Source: Patiria miniata (taxonomy: Eukaryota > Echinodermata > Asteroidea > Valvatida > Asterinidae). From it: a stretch of DNA of 64,000 nt. Shown here piece by piece: positions 35,372-47,400 of this stretch (positions within the stretch are counted from its first letter, which is position 1; the number at the start of each line of letters is the position of its first letter). The notes beneath the pieces were generated by a model. It was not told where the DNA came from. It worked only from the letters and a program-made list of their open reading frames with translations, and did no database searches. The stretch spans positions 9,689,512 to 9,753,511 of the forward strand of contig NW_024037048.1 in assembly GCF_015706575.1 (NCBI RefSeq), given 5' to 3'. The translations under genes and the position numbers were made by a program.

Positions 35372-35772
35372 ACGGGATGCGTATTTTTTATTCCTAGGAG
35401 GGTTAGGGGCAATGTCATGAATAATTCATGTTTATCCATGAGAACGGACAATGACATCAACAGCATTGTTGTTAGTTACCCAACTAGTTACAATACATTA
35501 AAGCATTTTAAAGAACGGTTGTCGTCGAGCTACCACACAGTAGCCTAGTGGATAGCGAGATGAGCTATGGATACAAAGATCCCTGGTTCGAATCCACGTC
35601 GTCGCTGCTCATTTTCATTAGCTATTTTCTTCTCCACATTTATCACTGAGATAATTTAAATTAAGGGGAAAATAGAACGAGAACCTAAGTCTTGCAATGA
35701 TTCAAAGGAAAAACTGAATTATTCATGACATTGCCCCTAACCCTCCTAGGAAAAAAAATTACGCGGACGGGA
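35372..35772. mobile_element. Foldback element with a tRNA-like sequence in its loop
   Basis: Arms at about 35378-35428 and 35715-35768 are near-perfect inverted repeats around TTCCTAGGAGGGTTAGGGGC and AATGTCATGAATAATTCA. The loop of about 285 bases contains the tRNA-like segment at 35540-35612. No protein is encoded. Either a SINE landed in a foldback transposon, or the unit moves as a whole. Confidence 0.8.
35540..35612 (+). repeat. tRNA-like sequence (pol III A and B boxes)
   Basis: TAGCCTAGTGGATAGCG fits the A box region and GGTTCGAATCC is a perfect B box. The anticodon and acceptor stems do not pair well, so it is a tRNA-derived SINE head rather than a tRNA gene. Confidence 0.6.
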
Positions 35773-36249
35773 CACACCACATGCATGCTCTGGATCGCGT
35801 GCATTAATTTTTTTCTGCAGGTTTTTCTGTAAATGTCGCAGTGGATAGTTGTAACTGCTTTAGGTGCAGTGTATATTTGTTAGAAACGTTTGCAGCGCTG
35901 TACAATGTTCAATGACTGTAGCAAACATTTCACAAAGTAATTACATTCCATTTTAAATTGATGTACATGCATTTTTCAAAGATAATGGATTTTAATATGA
36001 TAATAACCTTAAAAAGTATATATTTTTTGGTATGATGAATGGAAATAAATTCCACGGGACGCACATTTACAAAAAAGTTCTAATATGACTGTTTTGAAGT
36101 GTGTAATATTGGTGTTAAACCCCTCCCGCCCCAAAAATAAATAAGTAAATAAAATATAACATAAATAAAATCGAAATCTTTGTACTAACTTATATTAATA
36201 ACTTTAATAAGGCAATGTAATTTGTAGATTTAATTAAATCCCTAAAACA
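35773..36249. other. Intergenic AT-rich stretch
   Basis: No gene or clear repeat seen; an A/T-rich stretch with AAATAAATAAGTAAATAAAA near 36133. Confidence 0.5.
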
Positions 36250-36935
36250 TATCTGAGTCTTTTTGCATATTCGTTACCAGTCAGTTTATGCTCATTTTAA
36301 TTTCCATATTCATGAGCAAAACTGACGTCACCAAGGCAGAAGCTCCAGTCATAACGTTTTGCCGCGCCCTTCAGGTACGTCACTGCCTGAGAACAACCAA
36401 TCAGGACTGGCTGTGGAAGATAGAATGTACCAAGACTGAAATGGGCGGAACAGGAGTGGATAAAAAAAACCACAAAAAAAGACTATCGTAGACTAGCGGC
36501 CAGCTTCATCTCACAAACGAAGTTTACGCATTATTAAAGTTGGTATATGACGTGCTTTTTCAAAATATTGATTTTCTTTTCCGAACGAATCGAAATTTAA
36601 AGGGAAATAATGTCTAACAACAAAATACAGTTTCTTGTTTGTTTTTGCAGGTCTTTATACAGTTTTAACAAGTGGTTTGAAATGGCGCGCTCCAGTTCAG
36701 AAATTGCGCACACTATTCAGAACGAATTCGAAATCAGTTGAAATAAGTTAATCGATTACTTGTCCTCGGCCGATTTTTTTCGTGCAATGTCTCATTGAAA
36801 AGCTCTTAGCTAAGGTAATGCTAGTAAATCATCCATTCAGTCAATTTGAAAATCTATTTTGCAAGGTGCTACCCCTAAAAACGCATATACACCAACTGTA
36901 ATTTGCATTAATCAATAACCCATAAAGTAACCTAC
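36250..36935 (+). repeat. Dispersed mosaic repeat (family B), copy 1
   Basis: It shares three blocks with copies at 37640-39560 and 48920-49700: X (TTCCATATTCATGAGCAAAA, about 36302), Y (GGCGCGCTCCAGTTCAGAAA, about 36684) and Z (AAGGTGCTACCCC... then ATACACCAACT, about 36862). It also carries, at 36748-36751, the TTAA that in the related copy is occupied by the 520-bp element A. No protein domain seen. Confidence 0.7.
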
Positions 36936-37639
36936 CGAATAGTGTACGCTTATACTTGGATTAGAGATCGTACTGGTACTAAACACCACGTGAAATTAAA
37001 ACTCAAGAAATTTTAGACCTTGGTGATTTCTTTCCAACGATCAGTCACCAATCGATTTTTGGAAATAAAGAATTATATATGAAGTCCAAATCGTTCGTAA
37101 TAAAAAAAGTTTTTTAAGTTTTCAATGTGTACTCAACAATTTTAATATCGACTCGGCCGACATTTCAACACGTCGGGCATTGATCATTCTCGTTGGATTT
37201 TGGGTGGTAATATAATCAGGAAAGGAATGAAAATGAGAAAAAAGCAACTGATCCTCCAGCTTTAAATACGCTCTAAAAATGTGCCAAACGACCACAACGT
37301 CTTGATTGCAGTCCCCGAACCCCTAGCTTTAAACGTCGAACTCAAGTTTCAGGGCTCATGAAAGGCATTTTTTCTTAGGAACATATTTTTGTGCAACTTT
37401 GTGCTCCTCTCGCGACCCGAGCTGTTCTGACTTTTTAGCCTCTAGCCTTGCGCATCCGTTTTGACACCAAAAACATAAAACATTCGTACCACTGGTTTCC
37501 GCGCAGCGAAACATTAGCCCCCCCCCCCCCCCCCCCCGCACCGGCTGAGAGATGGTCAAAATACCCCGGCCCTTTTAGGATTAAGTAAAAACTATTTGAT
37601 ATCCCTTTTTGGGTTTATTTGTTGTTGAAAAGTGCACTT
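36936..37639. other. Intergenic stretch with a poly-C tract
   Basis: No gene seen. A run of about 19 C lies near 37509-37527. Confidence 0.45.
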
Positions 37640-38106
37640 CTTCAATTAATAATTTTAACATTTGCCATGCTCTTCCGGACAACTGAGGGCGCTGTTGCTG
37701 TGATGTCATTTCAAGAAGACACTGTTTTGTTTTCAAATTGTGAACCCAAAAATTTGCTCATTGAAAAAAGCTGAGGAAACAACGAATCACCAAAGAAAAG
37801 AAAGTTACGACAGCAAAATATCCAAAGTTTGGGCAATTTTGGTGCTGAATTAAATTGTAACATTCAAGGTTCGCATGCCTAAAATGACATCACAGATTTG
37901 CTTTTGAATATGGAAATTTAAATTAGCATAAAAACCAAAACGGCACCAAAATACTCTTGAAACTGCACAAACAAAATATTAAAAATAAGGTTAAATGGGA
38001 CAGGAAGGTCATTTTCAAGGATTGCATTAAAACAATTATGCATGAGCTCATGAAGTTATCCAGTTCATTCAATCTTGGGAACAATTCGACTCTGCTACAC
38101 GACACC

Positions 38107-38262
38107 CGTATTAGTTAACATAACCAATCATTGGTTGAAGTAACCAACTATAGCGGTTAATATTATGTGTCCAACCAATCGCTTGGCTATATGAGACACA
38201 TATTAACCACTTATTGTTAGTTATTTCAACTAAAGATTGGTTATGTAAACCAATATTTAGAG
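38107..38262. mobile_element. ~155-bp foldback MITE
   Basis: TTAACATAACCAATCATTGG, GTAACCAACTATAGC and GGTTAATATTATGTGTC on the left have inverted partners on the right (GACACATATTAACC, TTATTTCAACTAAAGATTGG, TTATGTAAACC). Nearly the whole element folds on itself. Confidence 0.7.
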
Positions 38263-38574
38263 TGTAAAAACGGAAGGAACAGTCTAGGCACTTATACCAG
38301 GAAAATGTTTTCCATTCAATTGATTCAGTCAATCTAGCAACCAATATTTAACGTAAATTTGTTGAAAAACAATTCGTTTAAAGTTGGCATATTCGTGCTT
38401 TTTCGATTTTCTTTTCCGAACAAAATTTAAAGGAATAAAATGTCCTGTAATAAATACATTTGCCTTTATACAGTTTGAAAAAGCGGTTTTAAATGGCGCG
38501 CTCCAGTTCAGAAATTGCACACAATTCATTTGCACACACAACGAATAGGAGCGTCCCTCTCAAAAGTTGAGATA

Positions 38575-39094
38575 TTAAAGGGAATATACATCATTTGCTT
38601 TTGCTATAATTTTCAGAAATGGATGGAATTGGGGGGTTGGAAATATATAGCAAATATAGTTAAACTGACTTTTTTGAGGTTTTGGTTTCGAAAATGCTAT
38701 AGAAACCAAGAAAAACAATCATTTTCCTGTAGTCTGGTTCCCTGACTCCATTTAAGAAGAAACAAAGCAGTTTATACACATTGGGGAATTGTAAGGTCAG
38801 GGAACCAGTCTAGCTGGCTTGTACCCGTTCATAGGTGTGTAATCGATTGCAAACAAATGCGATGATTTTGGGGCCAGTATTTGAAAAAAAGCCAGTTTTT
38901 TCCAACGCTGGTCGGCCGATCAGTGTTGGAAATTGATACAAAAATACCACTTTTCTTGAAAATGACAGTATACCAGGTGTGATGATTTTACAGGATGCTT
39001 TACACTGTCATTCACTAACAGTCCAGCAAGGTATTTCAAAATGATTTGGTAGTTTTATTTTTTGATGTTTGCAAATGTTGTATTTTCCCTTTAA
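38575..39094. mobile_element. 520-bp TTAA-flanked foldback element (family A), copy 1
   Basis: TTAA flanks both ends (38575-38578 and 39091-39094). Terminal inverted repeats begin AGGGAAWATACA. Inside are a hairpin pair around GTCTGGTTCCCTGACTCC and GGTCAGGGAACCAGTCT, and a central near-palindrome at 38899-38932. Copy 2 lies inverted at 58512-59031 at the same length. No transposase; TTAA targeting suggests piggyBac-type mobilisation in trans. Confidence 0.88.
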
Positions 39095-39560
39095 CTTGTC
39101 GTGCGCCGATTCTTTCGTGCGACGTCTTCAATGATCTGATACACCGTACCCTCTGGAGACGTGTGTTCAATAGGGAACAAAAGATTGTATACGTCTCCAC
39201 AGGGCAATTTCTATAGATGAATACGTCTCCACAAGGTTTTCACGAAAAATATATATGGATTTTACTCAAAAACTAGTAATTTCCAAGCTATGTTGATTGG
39301 TCGCAAATGGAAGAGTTTTAGAAAAGGGATATTAAGTCCAAGTTTCAGCCAAGAAAATTAATTCTGGTTAAAACAAGAGTATTTTTAAGCTACACTTTCA
39401 AACTCGTAACTTTAGTGGCGAGAACAAAGGAATGTTTCCACAATGATACAAATTCCAGTATGTATGTATTGCTAGAAAAAATATCAATTAAATTTGAAAA
39501 TCTATTTTTCAAGTTGCCCAACACCCGAAAAGTACGTTTACACCAACTTTAACATCAAAC

Positions 39561-40430
39561 TTTTTTTCTCTTGAGTTTATGAAAAACTCTTTTATTCAAT
39601 GTCAAATTCAATAATTCCAAAGAACACAAATGCAATATCTCATAAGGAAACTAACTAATTCCACAAATTGACTTGCAGAATTACACATTTGGCCTCATTT
39701 CAAAGGTTTTTTTTTTTGCCACAACTAAATTAAAGAACCCACCCGTGAAATCACTAAGAACAACAGCATTGAAATCGGGTGAGCAAGTTGTTTCGGAAAA
39801 GCAATGCCAAGTAGAATTCTTTTATTTGACATGAATAAATCCTCACGTTATCACAAGAGATATATTTTTACTGAGATATATTTTTTTTACAAAGTGACCA
39901 ATATTCTTTTGTCCGTTGCAGCCTAGCATGCGTGTTCTGTCCGCCGACTGCCAAAAACTGTATAAAAACGGATATGAACAAAGATTTGCACGTACACGGA
40001 AGCGCGGTTTTCTGTCAGTGACCGACAATAAAAGAATTTGTCAACAAGAAGAAAAAAGGAACTATTTTGACCTCAGAGGTCGCGCAGTGCAGCTGAGTCA
40101 GTGAAATGAACCCGCGAAGTTTTGTCGATCGAGCAACAAAACTAAAACGTGGGCCTCATGAAACTGGTTCGCGAAATCACGGCTTCGTCGCAGCATAAGG
40201 CTACGTTCATGTTACTTTTATGTTTAACCCTAACAAAAATACACCAATCGTTAGCCTTGAGTGGAATATTTTGGCATCTCCTAATCAGAAACTGGACTAA
40301 TATTGCATTGGAGTCTGGCAAGTGAGGGGATGATAATCATGAAGCTGGCATCTGATCCGAAACATAATCGAAGTCACAATATCGTAAACCTGTTAGATCA
40401 AAGGTTACGATTAGCATATTGATCAGCGGA
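39561..40430. promoter_or_regulatory. Upstream region of the KLF gene, distal part
   Basis: No coding sequence. An AP-1/MARE-like GCTGAGTCAG (TGAGTCA at 40094-40100) and an everted nuclear-receptor half-site pair TGACCT-CAG-AGGTCG (40068-40082) lie within about 800 bp of the start codon. Their use is inferred from sequence only. Confidence 0.3.
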
Positions 40431-40849
40431 CCAATCAGAACCGCGCTGACGATGGTTATTTACAGCACCCCGCCCCCACCACACACACACACGAGGTTAG
40501 ATACGTCACACGTATACGACGTACATGCAGAAGGGTCGTTTCTTTGTGCCTTCGTAACAATAGAAACCGCGGGAGAAAACACATAGCACACACCTCCCCC
40601 CATGCATCGTCAACATAACCATTCGAGGCAGCAAACCATGAGGAAAGTCCCCTCAAATGGTCCCAGCTTTGATCACAATTTCAACGGAGATTTCACCACC
40701 GATTGGAGATAAATCCTGCTTTTTTCCTTCACTCTGTGCTACTTCGTGAGTGTATTTACGTGTACGCGGGTTTATTTCTAACTGCGCCACACCGCCTCTA
40801 CGCATTATAATTTGACAGCTGGACGAGTTGAATTGTACATGCACTCGCA
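40431..40849 (+). promoter_or_regulatory. Putative KLF proximal promoter and leader
   Basis: A CCAAT box (CCAATCAG, 40431-40438), a CACCC/GC box (CACCCCGCCCCC, 40467-40478) and a consensus kappaB site (GGAAAGTCCCC, 40642-40652; GGGGACTTTCC on the minus strand) precede the start codon at 40850. KLF proteins bind CACCC/GC boxes, so autoregulation is possible. The transcription start is not known. Confidence 0.45.
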
Positions 40850-41432
40850 ATGGATACTACGACCATCCTGCCGAACCAACAGACAAGTTTCGACTACGGA
40901 CAGACAGACATGGACGTCACCTCAGCTGCTGAGTGTCTCCTAGCGATTGCTAAGTCCAGGCCCCCTTGGAAATCACCGGTGATCGCCCCAACACCCTTAC
41001 CGGCGGAGCTGGGCTACACCACCCCACCGTACGACGATGGTATGACGCAGGACTCTGAACTGGCCGCGCTGCCTAATCCTTTGTTCATGGTGGCACGGAT
41101 CCTGGCCGACTTGGAGACGTACAAGAACAGAGATCTTGCCCCCTCCCCCATCAGTGACTGCTCCAGTTCCCTGGAGCTCAGCCAGGACCCTTTTGCCAGT
41201 ATTCCCCCTCCCGGGGTGAAATCGAAAGGGGGCAAGAAACGACGGGCCAGGAAGTCAAGCACGTGCGATGGGACACTCGCAACGGGACAAAGAAGCAAAC
41301 GCGGGGGTAGCAAGAGGTCTGATCGCGGGCCGGACGGCCAGCCAGTCAAAAAGCACAAGTGTCACTACATCGGCTGCGACAAAATGTACGGGAAATCATC
41401 ACATCTGAAGGCCCATCTAAGAACACACACAG
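40850..41432 (+). CDS. KLF13: KLF9/13-like gene, exon 1
   Basis: Encodes the SIN3-interaction-like helix, a Pro/Ser-rich and basic middle ([14 protein letters not shown], a likely nuclear signal) and the whole of finger 1. Donor ACACACAG|GTAAGA is near consensus. Reading on past the donor gives only low-complexity TGTACA-derived sequence. Confidence 0.95.
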
Positions 41433-44400
41433 GTAAGACCACGTGCGGGGACATTTTCTTTGTTAGGAGTTTCACAGATACGTGGTTTGTGCATACGTAC
41501 ATGTACATGCCCACTTCACAACAATGTACATGTACATGTACATGTACACAAACACAACACGTGCACGCATAACACCTGTGTTCAAACTATTTCGCAATGC
41601 TTCGTATTAACAAAGACCACATGTCCATATGCGATCTCTTCACTACAGAGCATGTGTATTTTCGTGTATTTTTTTTCTCCATGTAGGTGTATTAGTGTCG
41701 CGAATTTCCCTATAGAAGGTTGTACTTGTTGCTTTTTTGAGGTGGGGGGTGGGGAGAGGGGGACAATTAAACCGTCTAACTCTCTCGAGTCTTTCAGAAC
41801 TCTCTTAATACCTCGTGTCAAAGCAACAGCTGGTATGGCTGGCCGGTTGGGGTGCTTTTTATTCTATCGACCAAAACACTCCTGCTGATGAAAGATCTTT
41901 TGAAAGTTAACAGCAAACTTGATGCTGGAATTACTGTGACACTTGTTAATCCCTCACGGCTAATCTCTTAACACTAATCCGATTAAGTCTTCAATTTGTC
42001 GAAGTATAGTGTGTTGGCTGGGGGGTGGCCTAACATTTAAGCCCCTTTTGTCAAGCTAATTAGAACACGAGCTTCGAGTGTATAGTAGTGATAGTACATG
42101 ATCTACAGACAAAAGTTGTAGCATCTAAATGCATGTATACATGTACATGTACTTGAATGAATACAGCTGTAGTTTTCTCAATGATGAACGAACTACATGT
42201 AAAGTCATTATATGTAAAACACTTGCTACTTCCAAACAAACCCAAGAAAGAACAACTTCTAAATTTCTTTGAATGTGTAGGCTAATTAATCACAGTGACG
42301 TTGTTAGTTTTGACAACAGTAAATTCAGTGTAAGGTTGAAACGAAAACGCACTTCCGAGAAGGGGGCGTTAACTTTTTTAGGGCAACAGAAATTCTTTTT
42401 TTTTACATTTGTTTCCCCATTCTTTTAAAATGACCACCTAATATCGTCACCGAATAATGATTCATCTTTACTTAATTTTGAGTAATGTTGTTCTCACGTA
42501 CATCGAAAAATTACGGTCGTTCTCAATTTGGCCTGTTTTTCTTTTGTGCAATTTCCCAACACCGTATTGAGGTAATGGGCGGTGCACAATTGCGGGATTC
42601 CATTGTGTTATTGTCTGGTTGTAAACTTTAGTGAACTGCACTGTATTATGACAGATCATGTGTACAAAGTACATGTAAACACACCGCGTCATACATTATC
42701 AACTTCCAACCTTTCACACTCATTGATATTTATAGGTATCGAACGCTCCAGAAGTCTTGTGCAATATGTTGTTTTCTTTGTATAATAGACGTCATGTATA
42801 TTTTTGTACTGATCAAATATTATTCAAATAGGCACGCGCAGATGTAATATCGTTCATTCGTTGGTAGAATGAATTGAATTCAAGAACACCTGCTTATTTC
42901 ATGAACAACACTGGCATCACTGGCGTGTTTATAACAACTCTTCCACTTTTGTTCTCATGTTTTGCCTTTTACTTTTGCTGTCAAATTAAATGGAGAACAA
43001 AAATTTCTTTGTCGCATAAATAAATATTGAAGTACAAGCCCTCTATAGCTAGAGATAGTATTTTTTAATATACTTTTGTTAATTTGGGAAGTTTAAGACG
43101 AGCAGTTTAGCTGTAAGATTGTAAAGGAATGTTCAAGACAATTTAAAGACCCTGCCCATTATCGACCCGCTCTTACGGCAATGCAAAACATGCCCAGATA
43201 TTCTAAAGAAACATTCTTTTGTCCGCTTTTAACAATCCCAGTAATATAGATTTTCGCGAGGCGTAGCTCACTAGAATATTTATACCTAGGCCTAATCGCA
43301 CGACCAATGAAGCGAATTCCCTTCCTTTGCAATGCCCCTTGTTTTAAAGATCGATACATTTACGTAATACCTCACAATGTACCGGGGTATATTTTTTACT
43401 ATACTCGACCCATTAACAAAGGACCAAATTGACCCACATGGTAAACAATGCTTTGTTTGCTCTCTACATGTACATGTACACTATACACGGCATATATTAT
43501 GTTGTACAGAGGTATTGTACCGATCGCAAAGTGGGTGTGTGCTGTTTACCGGCGAACCGGCCCCATTTCCAGCTGATGTCGCCCCGCCCTCTTTGTTGTG
43601 TTTATCACATCATGTCACGTACGTGTCGTGTACGTTGACAAAAGTAGTATCTATATAGTTGAGTGACTACGCGGTCATTGAAATAGCTTTAAAGGAAATC
43701 TGTTTAGCAGTTGAACTTGAATGAAAGGGGTAGGTTTGATTGTCTATATGTTGATCGTTGGTTATATTTTCAATAAAGGACATTCTCATAAACCCATCCG
43801 TGTGAGAGTTCGAGGGTGATTGAGGATTGTTATCGCAGAAAAGAAATGTCTCGCTTTTGAGGGGGGGGGGGGGGCAGGGGTGGTAGACCACCATGCATTC
43901 AATCCCAACTTTTCATTCAGGCCTAAACGGGCCACGCTAAGCGCAAAGACAAATGAAAAGGTTTGTTTTGTTAAAAGGATGGCACCTTTTTTGTTGTGTT
44001 TGCCTGCTATTGTTAAACGTGTTTGATGAACCGTACTCTGCAAGGGCCCCACACGAATGGGTCATGGCTAAACACAAACAACACGCAGTAAACAAATAAA
44101 CAACTATAGAAACCATGTCTTTGTACTAACGAACATGTCCCAACACGTAAAACTTGAAGACGGGTCACCCAAAGTTTGGGCTTTGTTTTCGGAGCGAGTT
44201 TCATTATCGTGCACTCTAAAAAAAAATGTGTTGAGCAAATTAAACACAATCTCGCCATCACTTTGTAAACATGTTGAGAAGCTAAAATAACGTGTCCAAT
44301 TCCCAAACATTAAATATCCAATTGCTAAATACTATCCATCCTTACTATAATTTATAAACATGTTTAGTATTTAAGCATGTTCACAAACTAATAGCAAGAA

Positions 44401-47400
44401 AGTGATTTGAAAAGTGTTTAATTGCTAAACACATTTTTTGCAGTGTAGCTGACTGGTCAATGTTTAATCATTTTTACCACAAGCACAAGGGTGATTTTAC
44501 TCCTCAGGGAATCTTTCGCAACCATCTAACGATATTGCGCAACTCATGCCCAAAAAAATTAGTTAAACGTGAACATAAACGCCATACCGAAATAAATTTC
44601 AGCCGGTTGTGAAATAACGGGTACGGTCCCGATAAAAGCATGGCGAAAATCCGTAGGCGGAGCAGATGGCGAGAAGATTTGTACCCATTATTATTTTGTG
44701 TATATAGTGACTCTTCCATTCAATGTAAGTCTTCGCAAATTTAACCACGCAATTATGAAAAAAAGATTTCTAGTTGAATCCAAATTGAGTTTTGTACCGA
44801 TTTTGTTTTTCATGAGTCACTTTTGACGAATGTTTGTCTGAGCAAAAGTGACATGCGAATGATTTATTTGTTCGTGTGACAACAATTCTGTTATGCACCC
44901 GAACACAAACCAAAGGTCAATTTTGATAAATAAAACTCAACAAAGGCATATTACGATAGCTACAATAAATCGTAAAATAAGCGTTGCCGATATACTAGAT
45001 GATATATTATGATAGTACTTGAATAATAATAGTGCTTTACTCAAGGTCACGGAGGATCAAGTAATTGTCGTGGACGTATTCATATCTGACAAGTTTTCTT
45101 AAATTTAGTTCTCCAGTTTCTTTAGTTTCTTCCTTTTCTTTGTAGTTGCCTGGAACCCAGACCCGCTGAGCACAAAAATATGCTGTTAAAATTCAGTAAA
45201 TGTTTGCTTAGCCAGAGCAGTTACCAGGCAAAAACCCAATGGGATATATGCCGGACTTCCGGTTGTAACTGGTTCTTGGCTTATGTGTGCTTAGCACGTA
45301 CTAAGCGCTTATTGCTTATACACTGCAATCTTGGTAAGTCAAACCTCAAGGGAACAGGTTCAAAATTTGACTTAAGCAGAGTTTTGAGTTAAGCAGGGTT
45401 GTATATCATTGTTATACTACTGTAGGGAATGGATTCTTTGATTGACTTAACAGTTGTTTTTAGCTATCAGAGTTTGACTTATCGAGATTTGAAAAAGATA
45501 TCAGTAAGCACATGTTACATCCTGAGCCAAATTCGGCAGATGTTGCCCTGTATACGGGAACAAAGAACTGCCGGCTAAGTCGTGCTCGCTACACACCTGC
45601 TGGCTTGACCGCGACTTGCCCCCGCGCATATCGGCAGACGTTTCGTGACCTGGTCTGTATTTTAACACGCCCACCCGCTTCCAAAAATAGTCACAAAGAA
45701 CTTGCACAAAGGCCGGCTGCGTTGTGGGGCTCCACACGACCCTGCCGAACACGATTGTAGGATTGTACGTAAATGTATTCATTGTGCGAAGTGACCTTCA
45801 CTTCAAGTTCAGTGGCACGGGTGAAGTCGGCAAGCTTCGCCCCGCCCACTAGACTTTGCCTGTAGAGCGCCCTCACCGTTGAAACGTCTTTCTTTCACCG
45901 ATACGCATGCGTAGACACGTTGTCATATAATCAGTCTTGGATAAAATGCAACACCTTCAAAGAATAACGATGTTATCAGCCTGTTTGCTGTCCTGTGAAA
46001 TTTGGACTGACTTTTCTTTTTACTATTTGGAATCTCGTATTCCCATGAACTCATATTCTCTTGTTGTGACATTTGCCAAGACATGTGTACTGGGAGTCCG
46101 GTGTTTTTTTTTCAGGGAGTGCAATGTTCTCATCACACCTGATGGTCAAATTGGGAATGTGTAAGTGGTGGCGGTGCGAAACAATCCCATTTATGGGAAT
46201 ATGGTACCCTCTTGAAACACGCCCCTTACTCTTCGCAACGATCACAGGTCACGTGTCAGTAGGTCACATCGCACGTGCCTCAATTTGCATAAAAAGAAAT
46301 ATCAAATCTTGCCCAAAAAAAAGTTCTCCAAAAAATCTCACACAGTACAGGTGAACAAAGAAAGTACGGATATGCCCCATGCCTTTGTCGTGTGCCAAAA
46401 TCTTAGTTGCGAGCCGGTGACCTTTCTTTTATCTCGCGGTTGTGAAAACACGATCCGGTTGGAGGCCCTCCTGAACAAAGCCCCTTTGGGCCCTTTCGCA
46501 TGACATACTGCGGTTTTTCGAAAGACAACAACAGTCGCGTGGCATGCACCTGTCGTTAAATGGGTGATATAACAAGCGACTGATAAAAACATTTGTGGAC
46601 TATTTGGAGAGTGATAAGTAAGATTTGGTCACAGAGTTGATGGTCTTTTGTGATTGGCGCACCTTCTTTATCGAAACTTTACTGGAAAATGTTGTAGTCA
46701 TAACTCTCCAAACACTGTATTAAAAACCCTATCCTTGGCTTGAATTTGAAAAGCGTAAATCGCAGTCCATGTATTAATTACGGTACGAAATGTTTTTGGG
46801 AGGGGTAGTGTGTATTGCATTTGCGAAATAAAACCGATCCTTGTCTAATTTGATGGCAGTGCACGTAAAAGAATGAGGCAATTCTGACTGACGCTATACG
46901 TCTCTCGCAATAGCTCTGTCGGCTTGCGTCATGATTTTAAACATAATTTCATCGTCAACATGCTGGTAACTTTTGGCTTTGTTTGCATCATCACAAGCAG
47001 AATCAATGCACAATCCAGATGAAGTCGCAGAACTCTGTATACATGCCAATGCATTGTGAGTGAATGCAACATCTTTGCTCTGAACACCGTGCGTTTAGAA
47101 TGGACCGATCCAGTAAGCACCGCCCAATGGTGTACTGACCAATCACAGCCGTGATTTGTGTCCGACGTGCGTGCACAGAAGTCCGACATGCGTGCACGCG
47201 CGTATGATGCGCGCGGCCGGAAATGGAGCGTGGCATTGGAGAGGAGCACGTGGTAATTTGCCCACGTGCGCAGTGGGCGGGGCTTATTAGATCGGTCCAT
47301 TGAATCCAGCCGTGTGTGTCTTCTGTTTATTTTGTGCCCGCGAAAAACAAAACATCATTTGTCTTCTAAGACGACAGCTATGGACGAATTTCAGCTGATT

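Larger units (their letters stand above)
37640..39560 (+). repeat. Dispersed mosaic repeat (family B), copy 2, with nested insertions
   Basis: Blocks in order: W (GAGGGCGCTGTTGCTGTGAT, about 37685), an inverted X (about 37900), Y (GGCGCGCTCCAGTTCAGAAA, about 38493) and Z (GTTTACACCAACTTTAACAT, about 39535). It is interrupted by a foldback at 38107-38262 and by the TTAA-flanked element at 38575-39094. Probably two overlapping old copies. Confidence 0.6.

Noticed and set aside
35540-35612. Functional tRNA gene
   Set aside because: A and B boxes are present but the acceptor and anticodon stems do not pair.
41433-41888. Reading frames past the KLF exon 1 donor
   Set aside because: They translate the TGTACA microsatellite and intron sequence; the GTAAGA donor and the correctly phased finger exon at 50977 exclude them.
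43377-44310. Several 60-97-codon frames on both strands in the KLF intron
   Set aside because: No domain, no conservation evidence, overlapping in several frames as expected by chance.
45501-45876. Two overlapping minus-strand frames in a locally GC-rich part of the KLF intron
   Set aside because: No recognisable product; GC rise alone is not enough to call an exon.
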